A stretch of 64,000 bases of DNA from Haloprofundus salilacus (GTDB lineage Archaea; Halobacteriota; Halobacteria; Halobacteriales; Haloferacaceae): the NCBI RefSeq assembly GCF_020150815.1, contig NZ_CP083723.1, forward strand, positions 1,426,001 through 1,490,000, given 5' to 3'. Below the pieces are notes generated by a model that saw only the letters and a list, made by a program, of their open reading frames with translations, searched no databases and was not told where the DNA came from. Of this stretch, positions 33,390 to 41,963 are shown piece by piece. Made by a program: the position numbers and the translations under genes. How positions within the stretch are numbered: position 1 is the first letter of the stretch; each line of letters starts with the position of its first letter.

Positions 33390-34043
33390 TCACTCGGCGA
33401 CGAACGTGGCGACACACTCGACTCGCGTTCGAGGCGGCGCGTCGCGTTCGGACTCGGGTTCGGTCCCGTTCGACGAGAGGTGTCGTGCCATCGGCGACTC
33501 GCCGAGGTTCCCGGAAAACGAGAACGCATACGTGCCGGGTTTGAGGTCTGCGCTCGCCGGGTAAACCCGTTCCTCGTCGTCAGGGACCCCCGTCCCCCGA
33601 CTCCCGTCGTCAGTCTCGTCGCTGTCGGTGTCTCCAGTCTCATCGCTCGCATTGCGCAGTCGCCAGCGAAGCGAGTCGCCGGGGCCTACAGTCAGCAACG
33701 GCAGCAGTACTGCGTCGGGAACGACGTGTTTCCACAGCAGACCGTTCTTCCGGTACACGGCCCAGGCGTACGGATTACAGGAGAACGGCTGCTCAGAGCG
33801 ATTCATCAACTCGAATTCAAGGCCTGCCCTGTTTTCGTCGAGCGACAGGAGATCACCGCTCGCGGCGAATTCGATTCCTTCGACGCTCGTTCCGGCGCAG
33901 ACGAGTTCGTCGGTGCGGTCGTGAAAACCGGGACAGCCGTCCTCGGCGTCGTCGCGGGTCACGTTGTTTCCTAACTGTGTTCCGCGAACGGTACAGCCTG
34001 CGAGGACCGCGGGGAGGGCCGAGAGGAGGGAGCGACGGCGCAT
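33390..34043 (-). CDS. Tat lipoprotein of unknown function
   Basis: Protein of 217 residues. It starts MRRRSLLSALPAVLAGC: twin or triple Arg, hydrophobic span and a lipobox with Cys17, so it is a lipoprotein on the outer face. The mature part has Cys pairs (around CPGFHDRTDELVC and FSCNPYAW) and a Thr/Asp/Ser-rich linker (DETGDTDSDETDDGS). The Cys may form disulfides outside the cell. The later part (LKPGTYAFSFSGN) looks like a beta-sandwich domain. No enzyme motif. Divergent neighbours do not reveal a partner. Confidence 0.65.
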   Translation of the reverse strand: MRRRSLLSALPAVLAGCTVRGTQLGNNVTRDDAEDGCPGFHDRTDELVCAGTSVEGIEFAASGDLLSLDENRAGLEFELMNRSEQPFSCNPYAWAVYRKNGLLWKHVVPDAVLLPLLTVGPGDSLRWRLRNASDETGDTDSDETDDGSRGTGVPDDEERVYPASADLKPGTYAFSFSGNLGESPMARHLSSNGTEPESERDAPPRTRVECVATFVAE

Positions 34044-34089
34044 ACTCGGAGCTCACGAGGAGTCGATATAAGCGCGGCGGAGGCACAAA

Positions 34090-35502
34090 TCATCGTTTGA
34101 GATACGGAAATTCTCGGATTCTCGGCATCTTTCGACGGTAGTTCGGAACGCCGCCGGTCGGCTTGAGTACGCGCCACGCGATTGCGGGCCGAAACAGCGT
34201 CGTCGGCGGTTGTTCCATCATCATCACGCGGAAGTGGGCATCCCGCAACACGCCGTCGGTGTGGCTCCTACGAAACAACCGGGAGAGATACCGACCGACG
34301 AGGTCTGTGCCCCGAGGTTTCGGACCCGCTGTCTCCGGGAACTGGAAGTCGCCGCCGACGGCCATCATCCACGCGATGTCGACGAGTTCCTCTGTGCGCC
34401 CGAAGAATCGCCGGGCGAGGTCGTCGCGGCCGCCCGCCGCAAGCGCGTGGTGCAGAAGCACCGCCTCCAGCGACGCTACCGACATTCCCTGCGCGTATAT
34501 CGGATTGAAACTCGCAATCGCGTCGCCGACGACGACGAGGCCGTCGGGGAATCGGTCGAGATCCTCGTACCGGCGTCTGACGTTCGAGGGGAACCGATAC
34601 TGGACCACCTCCTCGGCGGTCTGGTCGTGGTCGGCGAGCAGTTTCTCCACGTCCGAGACTGGAAGCGTCGCGGCGAACGACTCGAACTCCTCGAAGTTCG
34701 TCGGGGGACGGTTGCCGTGGACGCCGTACAGCGTCACCAACCACTGGTCGTCCTCGATAGGGACCATACCTGACCCACGAGGGCACGCCGGCGAGGCTGC
34801 GACGACGTACGAGCGACGTTCGGCCGGCGGTCGGTTGACGAGGGTTGTGCTGTACGCGAGGTCGATATACACCTCGTCCACGGGGGGCGACTCGTAGCCG
34901 GCGCGTTCCAGCCACGCCGGCGTTCGACTCGTCCGACCGGAAGCGTCGACCACCAGATCGGTGGCGAGTTCCATTCTGCCGGACGCTTCGTCTTCGACGG
35001 TGACGCCCCTTACGGTGGTCCCCGGGCCGTCGAGTCGGTAGTCGACGACGCGGCAGTTCGGTTGGAACTCGACGCCGTCGAGGCCAGCAACGCGACGGCG
35101 GAGTAACTGTTCGTACAGCGAGCGAGTCGCCCCGTACTGCGGGATGCGCTGCGGGCCGTCGGCGAGGTAGTCACCTTCGAGGTAGAAGTGTACGTCTCGG
35201 GAGCCGTCGAACACGACGCCGCCCGCGGAGAGCATTTCTTCGCCGTAGCCCGGAAAGAGGTCTTCTATCGTCGACTCACCGCCTTTCAGGAGAACGTGGA
35301 CGTGGCGCGCCTGCGGTACTCCGCGCCGGGCGACAGGTTCGTCTGGGAGCGAGTCTCGTTCGACGACCACCACCTCCGCGAACCCGTCGGCGAGGACGCG
35401 CGCCGCGAGTAGTCCCGCGATGCCCGCTCCGACCACTACCGCGCGTTCGCCCCACTCGGACACCTGCTCGCTGTCGTACCGCGGAACCGTCGCCAAGGTC
35501 AT
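34090..35502 (-). CDS. FAD-dependent oxidoreductase, halogenase/hydroxylase-like
   Basis: Protein of 470 residues from the ATG at 35502. The FAD motif GAGIAGLLAARVLADG is near the N-terminus (GxGxxG), followed by ARRGVPQARHVHVLLKGG, a block shared with flavin-dependent halogenases and geranylgeranyl-reductase-like proteins. VVVGDAIASFNPIYAQGMSV (about 317-336) is the GD flavin-contact motif. The PHBH-type fold oxidises or reduces hydrophobic substrates using NAD(P)H. A start upstream at 35559 adds a non-family tail. The substrate cannot be told; halogenase, lipid reductase and hydroxylase are options. Confidence 0.78.
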   Translation of the reverse strand: MTLATVPRYDSEQVSEWGERAVVVGAGIAGLLAARVLADGFAEVVVVERDSLPDEPVARRGVPQARHVHVLLKGGESTIEDLFPGYGEEMLSAGGVVFDGSRDVHFYLEGDYLADGPQRIPQYGATRSLYEQLLRRRVAGLDGVEFQPNCRVVDYRLDGPGTTVRGVTVEDEASGRMELATDLVVDASGRTSRTPAWLERAGYESPPVDEVYIDLAYSTTLVNRPPAERRSYVVAASPACPRGSGMVPIEDDQWLVTLYGVHGNRPPTNFEEFESFAATLPVSDVEKLLADHDQTAEEVVQYRFPSNVRRRYEDLDRFPDGLVVVGDAIASFNPIYAQGMSVASLEAVLLHHALAAGGRDDLARRFFGRTEELVDIAWMMAVGGDFQFPETAGPKPRGTDLVGRYLSRLFRRSHTDGVLRDAHFRVMMMEQPPTTLFRPAIAWRVLKPTGGVPNYRRKMPRIREFPYLKR

Positions 35503-35625
35503 CGTCGCCACTCCCTCTGGAAGTGGATTCGCGCAGCGACGTGTTAGACGTTCCCACACATTACTCTCGGTGGGACATACTCGGGAACGATCCGATTCTC
35601 GTCCCTCGGGTTGCCGGCTCGCCCG

Positions 35626-36411
35626 TCACCCGAACGCGCCGAGACTCGACTGCAGATTTCGGTCGCTCTTGCCCTCGCGGAGTTCGTAGCCAACGAGGTC
35701 GCGCATGTCGACGGCGTACGTCGTCCCCGCGTTGTCGAGGACGAGTAACCGACCTTTCGTTCCGACGACGCGCCCGGCGGCGATAGTCTCGTCCATCGGT
35801 CGACTGTCGAGCGAGAAGCCGTAGTCGAACTCGAAGGTGTCGAGCGGGTCGAACTCCGCGAGTAGCGACTCCCACGCGTCGGCGTCGACCCGTCGGTGGA
35901 GGCCCGCACGCTTCGTCGGGACGCGCACCCGGTCGGTCAACTCGCGGGCGAGTTCGGATTCGAGTTCGCGGGCGACGCGGCCGTTGTCGACGGTCCGGAG
36001 GTGGGCGGCCCTGTCGGCACCCTGTTCTCGAAGCCGCGTGTCGAGTCGCCACTCCTTGGTGACGCCGACTTTGAACACGTCGGGCGCGAACGCCGCGAGG
36101 TAGACGGCGTGGTCGTCGAAGCAGTCCATCTCGTCTTTCAGGCAGGTGCCCGTACAGCGGGCGCAGACCCACGTGCTCCGGTGGTACTCGCAGTACGGCG
36201 CGGCGTCGTTCTCGCAGGCGTAGTGCCCCTCCTCGGCGACGGTTCCAGCGCAGTGTCGCATGCCGAGTCGGTACGCGAGTTCGTCGCCGGCGTCGAGCGA
36301 GAGGTACTCGACCTCGGACGGGTCCGTCGCCTTGCCGTCGCCGAGCCTCGTCTCCTCGCTCGGCGCAAGATAGAGCCCTCCGTCGAGTGAATCGTAGCCG
36401 ACGACTTGCAC
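35626..36411 (-). CDS. DUF2797 protein
   Basis: Protein of 261 residues from a GTG at 36411 (VQVVGYDSLDGG), chosen because homologues start with this motif; a longer Arg-rich frame is rejected. The N-terminal part has Cys-rich segments: RHCAGTVAEEGHYACENDAAP, CEYH and CARCTGTCLKDEMDC, a putative metal-binding region. The remainder includes AFAPDVFKVGVTKEWRLDTRL, related to GIY-YIG-like nuclease folds, as noted for DUF2797. The function is unknown; nucleic-acid binding is inferred from the fold. Start codon uncertain by a few codons. Confidence 0.72.
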   Translation of the reverse strand: MQVVGYDSLDGGLYLAPSEETRLGDGKATDPSEVEYLSLDAGDELAYRLGMRHCAGTVAEEGHYACENDAAPYCEYHRSTWVCARCTGTCLKDEMDCFDDHAVYLAAFAPDVFKVGVTKEWRLDTRLREQGADRAAHLRTVDNGRVARELESELARELTDRVRVPTKRAGLHRRVDADAWESLLAEFDPLDTFEFDYGFSLDSRPMDETIAAGRVVGTKGRLLVLDNAGTTYAVDMRDLVGYELREGKSDRNLQSSLGAFG

Positions 36412-36664
36412 ACCTGCAGTATCCGTTCCGACGGTAAAAGCGTCTCTTTCGACGGCGCGGGTCGTCCCTCGGCGAGATTCCGTCCTTCGGCCGATGGCTC
36501 CGTTCACCGGCGGCGACTCCGTCCCTCCGCGACGACTCCGTCGCGGCAGCCGTAGGCGACGTTTGCTCGCACGCGACCGTTCGATACGACTGAGAGAGCG
36601 TCTGCCGCGACAGTCGCGCCGATCGAAATTACAGATAAGGGTCGCTGGCCCGAACGTCCCGAAG

Positions 36665-37858
36665 ATGCCGACACAGTCAGCGGCGACGCGTCGAACCGTG
36701 CTCCGATCGGTCGGCGGCGGGGCAGCGACTGGACTCGCGGCAACGGACGTCCGGGGAGCGACGGACCGCACCGGCGACAGCGTTCAGGTGAACGTCGGCG
36801 TCGACGGAGATACCGACATCGTTCGGCGCGTCGCCGACCGGGTGGTTCGACGGTTCGCGTTCGACGCGCTGACGGTCGAGCTGCCGCGTACTGCCGTCGA
36901 GACGCTTCGTCGACGACCCGAGATACGGTACGTGGAGACCAACGGCACGATGCGAGCGTATCAGCAGTCGCCTGCGCAGTCTGTTCCCTACGGTATCTCC
37001 CAAGTCGGCGCGCTGCTCGCTCGCGAGGCGGGAATCACGGGCGAGGGCGTCGACGTGGCTATCGTCGACTCCGGCGTCGACTCCGACCACCCGGATCTCC
37101 GCGAGAATCTCGGCGCAGGGCGCGCGTTCGTCAACTGTCGCGGACGGCCGCGACTCTGCCGTGTCGCCGGAAACGAGAACGCCTGCAGGACCGACTGGGA
37201 CGACGACCAGAACCACGGCACGCACTGCGCGGGCATCGTCGCCGCCGTCGACAACGACGAAGGCGTCGTCGGCGTCGCTCCCGAGGTGACGTTGCATGCG
37301 GTGAAAGTGCTGTACTGCGCCGGTGTCGGACTGATTTCGGACATCGCCGCAGGCATCGAACACGTCGCCGACCGAAGGTGGGACGTGGCGAGTCTCAGCT
37401 TCGGGTCGCAGCGACCGACGAACCTCGTCCGCGACGCCTGTCGCTACGCCGCCGACGAGGGCGTACTCCTCGTCGCCGCCGCGGGCAACGGACGGTCGCG
37501 TCCGAACACGGTCGGGTTCCCGGCGACGCTCCCGACGGTGCTAGCGGTTAGCGCCGTCGACCGGAACGGCGCGCTCGCCCCCTTCTCCTCGACGGGACCG
37601 CGTGTCGACATCGCCGCGCCGGGCGCGAACGTCCGTTCAACGGTTCCGGGCGGCTACAGAACGCAGTCGGGAACGTCGATGGCGTGCCCGCACGTCGCCG
37701 GGGCGGCGGCGCTACTGGTCTCGACGGGTCTCACGGCGTCGGAGACGCGCGAGCGACTCATCGAGACCGCCGACGACCTCGGTCTCGGACAGACAAGACA
37801 GGGTGCCGGTCTGTTGAACGTCGCCGCCGCGTTAGACCTCGACGGCGAAGACGATTGA
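36665..37858 (+). CDS. Tat-exported subtilisin-like (S8) serine protease, first of a tandem pair
   Basis: Protein of 397 residues from the ATG at 36665. A Tat signal (RRTVLRSVGGGAATGLAA, RR at 9-10) is followed by a propeptide of I9 type (about 38-105), then the catalytic domain with Asp135 (IVDSGVDSDHPD), His184 (NHGTHCAG), Asn275 (oxyanion hole) and Ser338 (GTSMACPHVAG). It ends just after the domain, without the C-terminal extension of halolysins. Odd: three extra Cys (158, 165, 174) in a loop before the His. It lies 114 nt upstream of a second protease gene, a likely tandem duplication, with a proteinase-inhibitor homologue after that. Confidence 0.92.
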   Translation: MPTQSAATRRTVLRSVGGGAATGLAATDVRGATDRTGDSVQVNVGVDGDTDIVRRVADRVVRRFAFDALTVELPRTAVETLRRRPEIRYVETNGTMRAYQQSPAQSVPYGISQVGALLAREAGITGEGVDVAIVDSGVDSDHPDLRENLGAGRAFVNCRGRPRLCRVAGNENACRTDWDDDQNHGTHCAGIVAAVDNDEGVVGVAPEVTLHAVKVLYCAGVGLISDIAAGIEHVADRRWDVASLSFGSQRPTNLVRDACRYAADEGVLLVAAAGNGRSRPNTVGFPATLPTVLAVSAVDRNGALAPFSSTGPRVDIAAPGANVRSTVPGGYRTQSGTSMACPHVAGAAALLVSTGLTASETRERLIETADDLGLGQTRQGAGLLNVAAALDLDGEDD

Positions 37859-37939
37859 AATACGGTCGGTGAAATATACTGTTGTAGATTACTAATACAA
37901 TGGTGAAATTTACCGGCAAAATTCTTCTATTCATGAATG

Positions 37940-37949
37940 TTTAAAATAG
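37940..37949 (+). promoter_or_regulatory. TATA box of the second subtilase gene
   Basis: TTTAAAATAG in a long AT-rich stretch (37860-37960), about 28 nt before the ATG at 37973. It predicts a leaderless transcript for the second protease, so the two proteases are transcribed separately. Confidence 0.6.
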
Positions 37950-37972
37950 ATTAATGCGTTTGGGCGGCTGCA

Positions 37973-39127
37973 ATGGTAGATGATACCACGGGTGTAACTC
38001 GACGTAACGTGCTGAAGACGACTGGCGTAGCGGTCGGCGTCGGCGGTTTAACCGGACTCGCGACGGCGAAGGGCAACGACAACCTCGTCGAAGTGAACGT
38101 CGGTTATCGGGACAAGAGCGGGAAGCGAGCGGCTGAGAACGCCGCCTCCTCCGTCGTCCGCCGGTTCAACTTCGACGCGATGACCATCCGCGTCGACGAA
38201 CACGCAGTGAAAGGCCTGCAAAACCGCGGCGACGTTCGGTACGTCGAGGCGAACGGCCAGATGCACGCGTTCGCGCAGTCGCTGCCGTACGGGATCGACC
38301 GCGTCGATGCGGAGGTCGCGCACGCTAACGGCGAGACCGGCGCTGGCGCGGACGTCGCCATCCTCGACACCGGTATCGATTCGAACCATCCCGACCTGCA
38401 GGCGAATCTCGGGAAGGGAAAGGCGTTCGTCTCGGCGAGGGGCTCGTACAGCGAACCGTGGGACGACGACAACGACCACGGCACCCACTGCGCCGGAACC
38501 GCCGACGCCGTCGACAACGACGAGGGTGTCGTCGGCGTCAGCACGGAGGCGACGCTACACGCGGTGAAAGTGCTCGACAAGCGCGGCAGCGGGTCGTTCT
38601 CCGACATCGCGGCGGGCATCGAGTATACGGCCGACCAGGGCTGGGATATCGCCAGCATGAGCCTCGGCGCGTCCAGCGGGTCGCAGACGGTCAAAGACGC
38701 CTGTACGTACGCCTACGACCGCGGTGTGTTCCTCGTCGCCGCCGCTGGCAACGACGGGCCGTGTAGCGACTGCGTCGGCTACCCAGCCGCCTACTCGGAA
38801 GTCGTCGCCGTGAGCGCCACCGACAGCAACGACGCGTTGGCCAATTTCTCCTCGACCGGGTCGGAGGTCGAGATCGCCGCCCCCGGCGTCGACGTCGAGT
38901 CGACCGTCCCCGGCGGTGGCTACGACGTGTTCTCCGGCACGTCGATGGCGTGCCCGCACGTCGCCGGTGCCGGCGCGCAACTGATGGCGAACGGCTACAC
39001 GAACGTCGAAGCCCGCGACCGCCTGATCTCGACGGCCGAGGACATCGGTCTCGCGTCGAACGAACAGGGTGCCGGACTGCTCGACACCGCGGCGGCGCTC
39101 GGTCTCGACTCCTCCGACGACCTGTAG
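37973..39127 (+). CDS. Tat-exported subtilisin-like (S8) serine protease, second of the pair
   Basis: Protein of 384 residues. Tat signal TRRNVLKTTGVAVGVGG (RR at 10-11), I9 propeptide about 36-100, catalytic Asp132 (ILDTGIDSNHPD), His169 (NDHGTHCAG), Asn260 and Ser324 (GTSMACPHVAG). It is closely similar to the protease encoded just upstream and likewise lacks a C-terminal halolysin extension. A Cys pair (CSDC, 264-267) sits near the oxyanion Asn. It is an extracellular endoprotease for peptide scavenging. An AT-rich promoter precedes it. A BsuPI-type inhibitor homologue follows by 48 nt. Confidence 0.93.
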   Translation: MVDDTTGVTRRNVLKTTGVAVGVGGLTGLATAKGNDNLVEVNVGYRDKSGKRAAENAASSVVRRFNFDAMTIRVDEHAVKGLQNRGDVRYVEANGQMHAFAQSLPYGIDRVDAEVAHANGETGAGADVAILDTGIDSNHPDLQANLGKGKAFVSARGSYSEPWDDDNDHGTHCAGTADAVDNDEGVVGVSTEATLHAVKVLDKRGSGSFSDIAAGIEYTADQGWDIASMSLGASSGSQTVKDACTYAYDRGVFLVAAAGNDGPCSDCVGYPAAYSEVVAVSATDSNDALANFSSTGSEVEIAAPGVDVESTVPGGGYDVFSGTSMACPHVAGAGAQLMANGYTNVEARDRLISTAEDIGLASNEQGAGLLDTAAALGLDSSDDL

Positions 39128-39175
39128 AGTCTGACAGACCCAGACAGTTATTCCTCACTTTCTCGTACCTCACAT

Positions 39176-39517
39176 ATGCTTACTGCGACACTCACGGCGA
39201 AACCGGAAGTGGACCGTGTCGACTTCGAACTGAAGGTCGAAAACCAAGGGACTGAGGAGGTGACGCTCTCGTTTCGCGACGCGAGACGCGCGGAGTTCCT
39301 CGTCGTCGACGTGGAGGGAGAAGAGGAACAGTGGCGCTGGAGCGACGGTCGGATGTTCGCGCAGATGCTCGGCAGCGAGACGCTCGCCCCTGGCGAGTCG
39401 ACAACGTTCGAGGGCGTCTGGGACGACCCAGAACCGGGCGGCTACGTCGCCGTCGGCGAACTTGCGGCCGCGGACGCCGACGCGGAGGCGGAGACGCAGT
39501 TTTCGGTGCCGGCCTGA
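39176..39517 (+). CDS. BsuPI-type intracellular proteinase inhibitor homologue
   Basis: Protein of 113 residues without a signal peptide, so cytoplasmic. The pattern fits the BsuPI beta-sandwich: VDFELKVENQGTEEVTLSF, the middle VVDVEGEEEQWRWSDGRMF, then LAPGESTTFEGVWDD and a closing GGYVAVGEL segment. Bacillus BsuPI inhibits the intracellular serine protease, a subtilisin. Here the gene follows two subtilisin-like protease genes by 48 nt, a strong functional hint. Because the proteases carry Tat signals they should fold in the cytoplasm, where such an inhibitor could restrain them. Activity is inferred, not shown. Confidence 0.72.
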   Translation: MLTATLTAKPEVDRVDFELKVENQGTEEVTLSFRDARRAEFLVVDVEGEEEQWRWSDGRMFAQMLGSETLAPGESTTFEGVWDDPEPGGYVAVGELAAADADAEAETQFSVPA

Positions 39518-40462
39518 TTACGACTCGCGCTCGGCGCGGAGCTCCTCGTACAGTTCGCCCGCAGCGCGTTCGACCGCCTCATCGCTGGCCGTCGGCGGTT
39601 CCCACCCGAGCGCCGAGAGCTTCTCGATGGAGAGTCGCATCTTCGGCACGTCGCCTTTCCAGCCGCGCTCGCCGCCGGTGTACTCGTAGTCGGGGTCGAG
39701 GCCCATCACGTCGGCGACAATGTCGGCGATGCGGTTCACCGAGGTGGTCGTCCGTGTTCCCAGATTGTAGGTGTTCATCGACTGATTGGCGTTCTCGACG
39801 ACGTGGCAGATGGCGTCGACGCAGTCGTCGACGTACAGATAGGACTTTTCCTGGCGGCCGTCGCCGAGGATGGTGAGCGTCTCGGGATCGTCGAGCAGTT
39901 TCTCGATGAAGTCCGGGATGACGTTGCCGCGCTGCTTCGGGCCGACGATGTTGGCGAAGCGGAACACCCACGCGGTGAAGCCGTGCGAATGCGCGTACGT
40001 CGACATCAGCGCCTCGTCGGCCAGTTTGCTCGCACCGTATGCGCTGATGGGTTCGATGGGCGCGTAATCCTCGGGCGTCGGTCGCGGGGCCTCGCCGTAG
40101 ATAGTCGACGAAGACGTGAACGCGACGCTGTCGACGCCGACGTCGTCCATCCGTTCGAGGACGTTGTACGTCATCTCGGTGTTCTCCTCGAACAGCTTTC
40201 GGGGGTCCTCGTAGTTCGTGTCGGTGTACGCCGCGAGGTGGAAGACGATCTCCACGTCTTCGGTGATTACCTCGGCCACATCGGACGGTTCGCGCATATC
40301 CGCGCGGACGAACTCGACGCTGTCGGGGACGCGCGACTCGGTTCCTTTCGAGAGGTCGTCGGCGACGACTACATCGTTCTCGGCCGACAGTCTAGCGGCC
40401 AAGTGCGACCCGACAAGACCCGCCCCGCCGGTGACGACGACTCGTTTGTCTACGAGGTCCAT
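39518..40462 (-). CDS. NAD-dependent sugar epimerase/dehydratase (GalE-like SDR)
   Basis: Protein of 314 residues. Extended-SDR signs: VVVTGGAGLVGSHLAARL at the N-terminus (TGGxGxxG), FHLAAYTDTNYEDP, SSTIYGEA, the catalytic YGASK (Tyr-x3-Lys, about 145) and RFANIVGPKQRGNVI. It is probably a UDP-glucose 4-epimerase or related nucleotide-sugar enzyme, giving precursors for glycoprotein or glycolipid synthesis. Its stop codon directly abuts the stop of the inhibitor gene on the other strand. The sugar substrate cannot be assigned from sequence. Confidence 0.9.
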   Translation of the reverse strand: MDLVDKRVVVTGGAGLVGSHLAARLSAENDVVVADDLSKGTESRVPDSVEFVRADMREPSDVAEVITEDVEIVFHLAAYTDTNYEDPRKLFEENTEMTYNVLERMDDVGVDSVAFTSSSTIYGEAPRPTPEDYAPIEPISAYGASKLADEALMSTYAHSHGFTAWVFRFANIVGPKQRGNVIPDFIEKLLDDPETLTILGDGRQEKSYLYVDDCVDAICHVVENANQSMNTYNLGTRTTTSVNRIADIVADVMGLDPDYEYTGGERGWKGDVPKMRLSIEKLSALGWEPPTASDEAVERAAGELYEELRAERES

Positions 40463-40625
40463 ACTTCACCCTCCGGAGACGACAGTAAGTCGATTGTGGT
40501 TACTCGCGCGCCGCGAGAGACTGTCCGTAGATGCCGCAGGAGTCCCAGACGGTCGAGGTGCAGAGCCTCGGCGTTCACCGTTGGCTTCCGAAACCCCCTA
40601 ACCGTGGCCTCTCTTCGGACAGAGC

Positions 40626-41162
40626 ATGCAAGGCGAATCCGAGGTCGTCGTCCTGCGTCTCGGCCACCGACCGGGCCGGGACGACCGGATGACGACGCAC
40701 ATCGGGTTGACGGCGCGGGCGCTCGGCGCGGACCGCGCGCTCCTCGTCGGCGACGCGAACCAGTCCGAAGCGACGGTGACCGACATCACGAGTCGCTTCG
40801 GCGGTCCGTTCGAGGTCGAGGTCGTCGACTCCTACCGCGATATCATCCGCGACTGGGAGGGGACGGTCGTCCACCTGACGATGTACGGCGAGCGCGTCCA
40901 GGACGTGGAAGAAGACGTGAAAGCGGCGCACGGCGAGGGGCCGCTTCTTGTCATCGTCGGCGCGGAGAAGGTGCCGTTCGAGGTGTACGACTACGCCGAC
41001 TACAACGTCGGGGTGACGAGCCAACCGCACTCGGAGGTGGCAGCGCTGGCGGTGTTCCTCGACCGACTGTTCGAGGGCCGAGAACTCGACCGGAAGTGGG
41101 AGGACGCCGACAGGGAGGTCGTGCCGATGGAGACGGGCAAGCGCGTCGAGGAAGTGGAGTGA
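40626..41162 (+). CDS. trm56: tRNA (cytidine(56)-2'-O)-methyltransferase, aTrm56
   Basis: Protein of 178 residues, the length of archaeal Trm56. The start VVVLRLGHRPGRDDRMTTHI is diagnostic, and SPOUT-fold blocks TVVHLTMYGE, LLVIVGAEKVPFEVYDYADY and NVGVTSQPHSEVAALAVFLD form the knotted SAM site. It methylates the 2'-hydroxyl of C56 in the T-loop of tRNA, replacing the box C/D RNA used in some archaea. Monocistronic, upstream of the TFE operon and divergent from the epimerase gene. Confidence 0.93.
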   Translation: MQGESEVVVLRLGHRPGRDDRMTTHIGLTARALGADRALLVGDANQSEATVTDITSRFGGPFEVEVVDSYRDIIRDWEGTVVHLTMYGERVQDVEEDVKAAHGEGPLLVIVGAEKVPFEVYDYADYNVGVTSQPHSEVAALAVFLDRLFEGRELDRKWEDADREVVPMETGKRVEEVE

Positions 41163-41404
41163 GCGTGTTGCGGCCGTCAAGAGCGGCCCCCGAAACGACC
41201 TGACGGCCGCTCCGAGCGGACCGAATGGCGAACAGACGGCGCTTTCGAGGTATCCGCGGCGGCGCACTGTACACCCGCCTCGACCGACCGCGGACGGCGG
41301 TTAGCTCACGACGTCGAATCGTCCTGTTTCCGTACAAAAAGCTACGTCCGTCGCGCTCCGGCGGCGGCGGACCTGACAGTCCCGCTCGACGCCGCTATCC
41401 GGTG

Positions 41405-41413
41405 CTTTTAAAC
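41405..41413 (+). promoter_or_regulatory. TATA box of the TFE operon
   Basis: CTTTTAAAC, centred about 30 nt before the ATG at 41439. It predicts a leaderless transcript for tfe and its coupled downstream genes. Confidence 0.6.
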
Positions 41414-41438
41414 GATTCTGGGATAAACTGGTAGAATA

Positions 41439-41963
41439 ATGGCTTTTGAGGACCTGCTGGGAAACCCTGTCATTCAGAAGTACCTCCACGAGTTGGTCGG
41501 GCCGACGGGGATGCCCGTCGCCGCCGCGCCGCCGGACGGCGAGGTCACCGATGAGGAACTCGCGGAGGAACTTGGTCTCGAACTCAACGACGTTCGCCGG
41601 GCGCTGTTCATCCTCTACGAGAACGACCTCGCGACGTACCGCCGCGTCCGCGACGAGGACTCCGGATGGCTCACCTACCTCTGGACGTTCGAGTACGACA
41701 ACATCCCCGAGAACCTCGAAGAGGAGATGTACCGCCTGCTCGACGCGCTCGAAGAGCGCCAAGAGTACGAACGAACCCACGAGTTCTACCTCTGTGAGGT
41801 CTGCTCGATTCGCTTCGAGTTCGGCGAGGCGATGGATTTCGGGTTCGAGTGCCCCGAGTGCGGGTCGCCCCTCGAATCGATGGAGAACAACCGCCTCGTC
41901 GAATCGATGGACCGACGAGTCGACGAACTCCGCGAGGAGTTGAACGTCGACGTGACTAGCTGA
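41439..41963 (+). CDS. tfe: Transcription initiation factor E, alpha subunit (TFE)
   Basis: Protein of 174 residues, the archaeal TFE-alpha length. The N-terminal winged helix includes EVTDEELAEELGLELNDVRR, and the C-terminal zinc ribbon uses Cys119, Cys122, Cys138 and Cys141 (CEVC and CPEC). TFE binds RNA polymerase and the promoter complex, helping DNA melting. Its stop overlaps the next ATG (TGATG), so the DUF2110 protein is translated with it. A TATA box 30 nt upstream shows that it heads this operon. Confidence 0.95.
   Translation: MAFEDLLGNPVIQKYLHELVGPTGMPVAAAPPDGEVTDEELAEELGLELNDVRRALFILYENDLATYRRVRDEDSGWLTYLWTFEYDNIPENLEEEMYRLLDALEERQEYERTHEFYLCEVCSIRFEFGEAMDFGFECPECGSPLESMENNRLVESMDRRVDELREELNVDVTS

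Noticed and set aside
41225-41434. 69-codon plus-strand frame just before tfe
   Set aside because: It contains the tfe TATA box and is basic and without similarity; taken as promoter region.
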